Origin: Vallitalea sp.
Lineage (GTDB): Bacteria; Bacillota; Clostridia; Lachnospirales; Vallitaleaceae
Assembly: GCF_025211055.1 (NCBI RefSeq)
Contig: NZ_JAOARO010000072.1
Coordinates: forward strand, 1-64,000
Length of the DNA: 64,000 nt
Reading direction: 5' to 3'
This document shows positions 59,027-64,000 of this stretch, piece after piece. The notes beneath the pieces were generated by a model. It saw only the letters and a program-made list of their open reading frames with translations. It was not told the origin of the DNA and did not search any database. The position numbers and the translations under genes are program-made. Position 1 is the stretch's first letter. Every line of letters starts with the position of its first letter.

Positions 59027-60169
59027 ATGAAAAAAGTATTATCAATTATTGTTATGCTGACTATGGTGTTCACTCTACTTCTAACTGGTTGTGGAGAGAA
59101 AAAAGAAGAAGACACAATAGGTCAAGGAAATGAAGTAACTGATGATCAAGAATCTGATGCAGACTCACAAGAAGACATAAATGATACAGAAGATAATAAC
59201 ACAGAAAATAATCAAGATGAAGCTCAAGATAATGGAAGTCTAAAAATATGTATGGTAACTGATACAGGTGGAATTAATGACCAATCTTTTAATCAATCTG
59301 CATGGGAAGGATTAGAAAGAGCTCAAAAAGATTTAGGAATAACAGCAGAATTTCTTGAATCAACTCAAGAATCAGATTATGATCCTAACCTAGAAACATT
59401 ATACGATCAAGGAAATGATCTAATATGGGGGATAGGATATTTAATGGCAGATGCTGTATATAAAGCTGCTGAAACTAATCCAGACAGAAAATATGCAACT
59501 ATAGATAGCAAATATGAAGAACCATTAGATAATCTATTAGGTGTTACATTCAGTGAACAAGAACCATCATTTTTAGTAGGATACATAGCAGGTAAAATGA
59601 CTAAAACTAATAATGTCGGTTTTGTTGGAGGAGAAGAATTTGATGTTATCTGGAGATTTGAGAGTGGATATAGAGCTGGAGTAAAAACAGCTAATCCAGA
59701 TGCTAAGATACAAATTCAATATGCTAACTCATTTGGTGATACAGCAAAAGGTAAGGCAATAGCGAATAGTATGTATCAAAATGGAGCTGATATCATATTC
59801 CATGCTGCTGGATATACTGGAGTAGGAGTAATAGAATCAGCTGAAGAAAATGGAAAATATGTTATAGGTGTAGATAAAGACCAAAGAGCACAGCTTGGAA
59901 AAAAAGCAATTATAACATCAGCAGTTAAAAGAGTTGACCAAGCAATATATATGGTAGCAGAAGATTTAAAAAATGGTAAATTTGATGGCGGAACTAATAA
60001 AAACTATGGATTAAGCGATGGAGCAGTAGGAATAGCACCAACATCAGCAGAAGCTGTACCAGAAGATATATTAGAAGAAGTTGCTAAATTAGAGGAAGAT
60101 ATAAAATCAGGTAAGATAGTTGTTCCTAAGACAAGAGAAGAATATGATGAATTATATGGTGATAAATAG
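59027..60169 (+). CDS. Nucleoside-binding lipoprotein, BMP family
   Basis: 380 residues with a lipoprotein signal (LLLTGC, Cys22) and a long acidic linker (about 23-75, rich in D/E/N/Q), then the BMP fold: CMVTDTGGINDQSFNQSAWEGL, TIDSKYEEPLDNLLGVTFSEQEPSFLVGYIAGKM and GFVGGEE. BMP proteins bind purine nucleosides for a BmpA/NupN-type ABC importer. Strong GGGAGG upstream. The ATPase and two permease genes follow. A stem-loop separates it from the ATPase, likely to yield more binding protein than membrane components. Confidence 0.92.
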   Translation: MKKVLSIIVMLTMVFTLLLTGCGEKKEEDTIGQGNEVTDDQESDADSQEDINDTEDNNTENNQDEAQDNGSLKICMVTDTGGINDQSFNQSAWEGLERAQKDLGITAEFLESTQESDYDPNLETLYDQGNDLIWGIGYLMADAVYKAAETNPDRKYATIDSKYEEPLDNLLGVTFSEQEPSFLVGYIAGKMTKTNNVGFVGGEEFDVIWRFESGYRAGVKTANPDAKIQIQYANSFGDTAKGKAIANSMYQNGADIIFHAAGYTGVGVIESAEENGKYVIGVDKDQRAQLGKKAIITSAVKRVDQAIYMVAEDLKNGKFDGGTNKNYGLSDGAVGIAPTSAEAVPEDILEEVAKLEEDIKSGKIVVPKTREEYDELYGDK

Positions 60170-60184
60170 TTATTTGACTCCTAA

Positions 60185-60211
60185 ACAGCTCAGGCATATT
60201 GTCTGAGCTGT
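60185..60211 (+). terminator. Intercistronic stem-loop (attenuator-like)
   Basis: ACAGCTCAG / CTGAGCTGT 9-bp stem with a 9-base loop between the binding-protein and ATPase genes; the T-tract after it is weak (GATTTTA), so partial read-through is expected. Confidence 0.65.
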
Positions 60212-60247
60212 GATTTTAGCCAACTAAATAGAGAAAGGATAGATACT

Positions 60248-61774
60248 TTGCATAATATAGATTATAAAACCAGAGTAATTGAAATGAAAAACATTACTAA
60301 AAAATTTGGTCATCTAACTGCTAATGATAATATCAATCTTACAGTATATAAAGGAGAAGTTCATGCACTATTAGGAGAAAATGGAGCAGGTAAATCTACT
60401 CTAATGAATCAATTGTATGGAATGATAGAGCCAACAAGTGGTGAGATATATATTAATGGTAATAAAGTTAATGTAAATAATCCTAATGTAGCAATAGCTA
60501 ATGGAATAGGCATGGTCCATCAACATTTCATGCTAGTTGAACCTTTTACAGTAGTAGAGAATATTATTCTTGGCAGTGAGATAACTAAATATGGTGTGTT
60601 AGATATGAAAAAAGCCAAAGAAGAGATTGTTGAATTATCTGAAAAATATAGTTTATATGTAAATCCTGATGACAAAATAGAAGATATAACTGTAGGCATG
60701 CAACAAAGGGTGGAAATACTAAAAGCCCTCTATAGAGGAGCTGATATATTGATATTGGACGAACCTACAAGCGTGCTTACACCACAAGAGATAAAAGAGT
60801 TAGTTATAATAATTGATAACTTAACAAAAGAAGGTAAATCAGTAATAATAATAACTCATAAGTTAAAGGAGATAAAACAGGTAGCCGACAATTGTACAAT
60901 AATCAGAAGAGGAAAACGGATTGATACAGTTAAAGTAGATGAGGTAACGGAAGAAGCTCTAGCAGCCAAAATGGTAGGTAGAGAAGTAACATTCAAAGTA
61001 CCAAAAGAGGATAGAGAAACAACAGATACAGTATTGTCCATTGATAACATTACAGTAAAAAACAACAGGGGTCTAGTTGCTGTTGATGGACTATCTCTAG
61101 AAGTCAAGAGAGGGGAAATAGTTGGAATAGCTGGTGTAGATGGTAATGGACAAAGTGAATTAGTTGAAGCTATAACAGGACTAAGAAAAATTGAAAAAGG
61201 ACATGTTAAGATAAACGGGAAAGACATTACCAATATGACACCTAGAAAAATAATTGATAATAAAGTATCAACAATACCAGAAAACAGGCAAAAAGTTGGG
61301 TTAGTCCTTGATTTTAGTATCTATGAAAATATGATACTGGAAAATTATCATAAAGAACCATTTTCTAAAAAAGGTATCCTACAAAAAGATAAGATAATTG
61401 ATAATGCTAAGAATTTGATTAAACAATTTGACATAAGACCAACTGATGAAACCGTGTTAGCTAAATCATTATCTGGTGGAAATCAGCAAAAAGTCATTAT
61501 AGCTAGAGAGATCATGAATAACCCTGATCTTCTCATAGCTACACAACCAACCAGAGGTCTTGATGTAGGAGCTATAGAATACGTACATAAAGAATTGGTA
61601 AAGCAAAGAGATAGGAATAAGGCTGTATTATTAGTTTCATTAGAGCTTGATGAGGTAATGAATGTATCGGACCGTATTGCAGTCATATATGAAGGGAAAA
61701 TCAATTATGTAGTAAATGCAAAAGAAGCAACTGAAGCAAAATTAGGATTAGAGATGGCAGGGGGCAAAAAATAA
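60248..61774 (+). CDS. Nucleoside ABC transporter, double ATPase (NupO type)
   Basis: 508 residues with two ABC modules. The first has Walker A GENGAGKST, signature VGMQQRVEILKAL, Walker B DILILDEPTSVLT; the second has a degenerate Walker A GVDGNGQSE and signature LSGGNQQKVIIAREI. This layout is that of RbsA/YufO-type sugar and nucleoside importers; the BMP partner points to nucleosides. The start is a TTG, 8 bases from AAAGGA; no ATG with a ribosome site exists before MKNITKK. Confidence 0.93.
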   Translation: MHNIDYKTRVIEMKNITKKFGHLTANDNINLTVYKGEVHALLGENGAGKSTLMNQLYGMIEPTSGEIYINGNKVNVNNPNVAIANGIGMVHQHFMLVEPFTVVENIILGSEITKYGVLDMKKAKEEIVELSEKYSLYVNPDDKIEDITVGMQQRVEILKALYRGADILILDEPTSVLTPQEIKELVIIIDNLTKEGKSVIIITHKLKEIKQVADNCTIIRRGKRIDTVKVDEVTEEALAAKMVGREVTFKVPKEDRETTDTVLSIDNITVKNNRGLVAVDGLSLEVKRGEIVGIAGVDGNGQSELVEAITGLRKIEKGHVKINGKDITNMTPRKIIDNKVSTIPENRQKVGLVLDFSIYENMILENYHKEPFSKKGILQKDKIIDNAKNLIKQFDIRPTDETVLAKSLSGGNQQKVIIAREIMNNPDLLIATQPTRGLDVGAIEYVHKELVKQRDRNKAVLLVSLELDEVMNVSDRIAVIYEGKINYVVNAKEATEAKLGLEMAGGKK

Positions 61775-62886
61775 TGGAGAAGAAAAAACTATTAAAATCA
61801 ACTACCAAGATGACGCTCTTGTCAATATTGTTTGGATTCATTATAACAGCTATTATATTACTTATTGCCAGGTATAATCCACTTCAGATATATGGCGTCA
61901 TAGTAAAAGGTGTTTTCAGTAAACCTAAGTACATTGCATATACGATAATCAAATCTACTCCATTAATATTAACTGGTGTTTCTATAGCATTTGCCTTAAA
62001 AACAGGATTGTTGAATATTGGAGCAGAAGGACAATTTATAGTAGGAACAATAGTAGCTTCAATGGCAGGATATTTTTTCAACCTACCTCCAGTAATTCAT
62101 CCTATAGTAGTTATGATCGTAGCAATTATATTCGGAGGGTTGTGGGGAGCTTTAATCGGAGCTTTAAAAGCAAAATTCGGTATACATGAAGTAATATCAT
62201 CTATCATGTTGAACTGGATTGCTTTATATGCTCATAATGCTGTTATTAATATACCTGCATTCTTTGAACGTACTAATAAGGCACATACTATAAAAGATAG
62301 TGCTAGTATTATGTTTTTAGAAGGATTCAAAAACTCTGAATCGGGAAAAGAGTGGTTATTAGACCATCCTGGAATAAGAGATATTCTAAAAGCTCCAGTC
62401 AATTATGGAATCATAATAGCTATATTAGTTGCAATATTAATTTGGTTCATATTAAATAAAACAACCCTAGGTTTCAGATTAAGAGCTGTTGGATACAATA
62501 AATTTGCTGCTGAATATGGTGGAATTAATGTAAAAAGAAATATTGTTACTTCTATGTTCATTTCAGGTTCTGTTAGTGGACTAGCTGGTGCTCTAATGAT
62601 AATAGGTGTATCAAAAGGTATAACGACTCTATCTGCAATGGAAGGATATGGTTTAGACGGGATAGGAGTCGCTTTAATAGCAGGTAATTCACCAATAGCG
62701 TGTATTTTCTCAGGGTTATTTTTTGGAGCGTTAAAATATGGAGGTTCCAAAATACAGGCTAGACCTATTGAAGCTCCAAAAGAGATAATTAGTATAATGA
62801 TAGGTACAATTATATTTTTTATAGCAATTCCTAGAATCGTTAAGGTATTAAAACGTTTAACAGGTAGAAAAGGGGTGACTAGATGA
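61774..62886 (+). CDS. Nucleoside ABC transporter permease (NupP type)
   Basis: 370 residues with about eight to ten hydrophobic segments of the BPD_transp_2 family; conserved GLLNIGAEGQFIVG, KAKFGIHEVISSIMLNWIALY and GFRLRAVGYNKFAAEYGGI, and GVALIAGNSPIA. Its ATG shares a base with the ATPase stop codon, so translation is coupled. Pairs with the next gene product. Confidence 0.93.
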   Translation: MEKKKLLKSTTKMTLLSILFGFIITAIILLIARYNPLQIYGVIVKGVFSKPKYIAYTIIKSTPLILTGVSIAFALKTGLLNIGAEGQFIVGTIVASMAGYFFNLPPVIHPIVVMIVAIIFGGLWGALIGALKAKFGIHEVISSIMLNWIALYAHNAVINIPAFFERTNKAHTIKDSASIMFLEGFKNSESGKEWLLDHPGIRDILKAPVNYGIIIAILVAILIWFILNKTTLGFRLRAVGYNKFAAEYGGINVKRNIVTSMFISGSVSGLAGALMIIGVSKGITTLSAMEGYGLDGIGVALIAGNSPIACIFSGLFFGALKYGGSKIQARPIEAPKEIISIMIGTIIFFIAIPRIVKVLKRLTGRKGVTR

Positions 62887-63806
62887 ATAGTATAGGGTTT
62901 ATATTAGGAACTACATTAATGTATTCTACACCTCTTATATATACTTCGTTAGGAGGCGTTATATCAGAAAGATCTGGAGTCTTTAATATTGGATTAGAAG
63001 GTATGATGACTATGGGAGCTTTTATAGGGGCTACTGTAGGTTATTATTCAGGAATTTGGTGGCTTGGACTAATATGTGCTGGAATAGGTGCAGGTCTATT
63101 AGCATTATTACACGCAGTAGCATCTGTTACACTTGGAGCTGATCAAGTTGTCTCTGGTATTGCTATAAATTTTTTGGGACCAGGATTATCATTGTTTCTA
63201 TGCAGAAAATTCTTTGATGGAAAATTTATGACAAAAAGTATTCCTCTAGAAAATAAAATACCCAAATTATTTAAGGGAGTGTTTCCTGAGTACTCGTTTT
63301 TAGATAATATATTTGATCAGGAAATAACAGTTTACTTAGCATTTCTATTTGCAATAATTATGTGGTTTATATTATATAAGACTAAGGTCGGTCTTAGGGT
63401 TAGAGCAGTTGGAGACCATCCAGAAGCTGCAGATACTTTAGGAATCAGTGTGCATAAGACTAGATATATATGTGTAATATTATCTGGGGTATTATCAGGT
63501 TTTGGCGGCGCTTCCATGAGCTTGGCAGTAGCATCTAATTTCTTTCCAACTTTAATATCTGGGCAAGGATTTATTGCCTTGGCGGCCATGATATTTGGAA
63601 ATTGGAAACCACAAGGTGCACTAGGAGCATGTTTAGTATTTGGTGGAGCTCAAGCATTGGTTGTCTTCTTAGGTGGAAAGAATATACCTATACCTATAGA
63701 TGTATTATCAATGATTCCATATGTATTGACAATAGTAATACTTATGGGATTTATAGGCAAATCTGTTCCACCAGCAGCTGATGGAGAACCATACATAAAA
63801 GAATAA
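62883..63806 (+). CDS. Nucleoside ABC transporter permease (NupQ type)
   Basis: 307 residues, about eight hydrophobic segments; blocks GVISERSGVFNIGLEGMMTMGAF, LGADQVVSGIAINFLGPG, GLRVRAVGDHPEAADTLGI and GQGFIALAAMIFGNWKP are typical of NupQ/YufQ. Overlaps the preceding permease by 4 bases (ATGA). Last gene in the window. Confidence 0.94.
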   Translation: MNSIGFILGTTLMYSTPLIYTSLGGVISERSGVFNIGLEGMMTMGAFIGATVGYYSGIWWLGLICAGIGAGLLALLHAVASVTLGADQVVSGIAINFLGPGLSLFLCRKFFDGKFMTKSIPLENKIPKLFKGVFPEYSFLDNIFDQEITVYLAFLFAIIMWFILYKTKVGLRVRAVGDHPEAADTLGISVHKTRYICVILSGVLSGFGGASMSLAVASNFFPTLISGQGFIALAAMIFGNWKPQGALGACLVFGGAQALVVFLGGKNIPIPIDVLSMIPYVLTIVILMGFIGKSVPPAADGEPYIKE

Positions 63807-63921
63807 GTATAGATATTAAAAGCCAATATATTTTGGTTATAGATTAGTATTATTAGTAGCTATAGTTATAAATTGAAGATTAATTATATCAAAAATATAA
63901 TAAATAAATTTTATAAAAAGT

Positions 63922-63969
63922 TATACAAGATATAGTAATTATCAAGGTTTAATTACTATATCTTGTATA
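63922..63969. repeat. Perfect 20-bp inverted repeat after the transporter operon
   Basis: TATACAAGATATAGTAATTA pairs with its exact complement across an 8-base loop. It lies 116 bases after the last stop codon, too weak in T-tract on either side for certainty; it may be a bidirectional terminator or a separate element. Confidence 0.6.
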
Positions 63970-64000
63970 TAAAGGTATAGATAACTAGATTAATAGCAAT

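Overview
The window is low-GC DNA around the replication origin of a spore-forming clostridium. The clues are the rpmH-rnpA-yidD-yidC-jag-mnmE-mnmG-rsmG-noc block on the minus strand facing dnaA-dnaN-yaaA-recF-gyrB-gyrA on the plus strand, plus a spore photoproduct lyase, AdhE, Soj/Spo0J and DegS/DegU-like proteins. A DUF3881 protein and the general gene content suggest the Lachnospirales side of Clostridia (something like Vallitalea), but species assignment from sequence reading alone is only a guess.

Layout. 1-700: the worn end of an integrative element (3' end of a phage-type repressor gene, C-terminal scrap of a tyrosine integrase) abutting the 3' end of a tRNA-Arg(CCU). 890-12,800: a carbohydrate locus: beta-phosphoglucomutase, a DUF4091/GH123-like enzyme, and a minus-strand operon (two LplB/LplC-type permeases, a lipoprotein solute-binding protein, a secreted two-LamG protein with an unassigned hydrolase-like C-terminus) divergent from a membrane-anchored AraC-family regulator. 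12,980-23,200: SWIM/SNF2 helicase, splB, DUF3881, metY with a divergent ArsR regulator, serS with a T-box leader, and an HD-GYP protein. 23,200-26,760: a possible C-rich small RNA, then adhE with a consensus promoter and a Rex-type operator. 26,800-31,060: HAD phosphatase, YkuS-like, DUF4446, parB and parA, followed by a parS site embedded among palindromic repeats. 31,064-36,840: argS, a DegU/DegS-like two-component pair, a membrane-anchored alpha/beta hydrolase with an unusual serine-rich nucleophile region, and a GNAT protein. 37,019-44,970: the conserved origin-left block, with Noc-type binding sites. 44,971-47,814: bipartite oriC with DnaA boxes on both sides of dnaA. 47,815-55,033: dnaN to gyrA. 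55,253-63,806: an SLH/CAP surface protein, two-subunit class I fumarase, a small membrane protein, and a nucleoside-type ABC transporter (BMP lipoprotein, double ATPase, two permeases).

Most genes point away from oriC on each side, as expected for leading-strand coding; the main exceptions on the left arm are the DUF4091 enzyme, the AraC regulator, the SNF2 helicase, arsR, adhE and the alpha/beta hydrolase. Chromosome segregation and replication control are represented completely: DnaA/oriC, ParA/ParB with a perfect parS, and Noc with a near-perfect binding site directly upstream of noc. Many annotated starts below differ from the longest reading frame because a Shine-Dalgarno sequence clearly points to an internal ATG/GTG.
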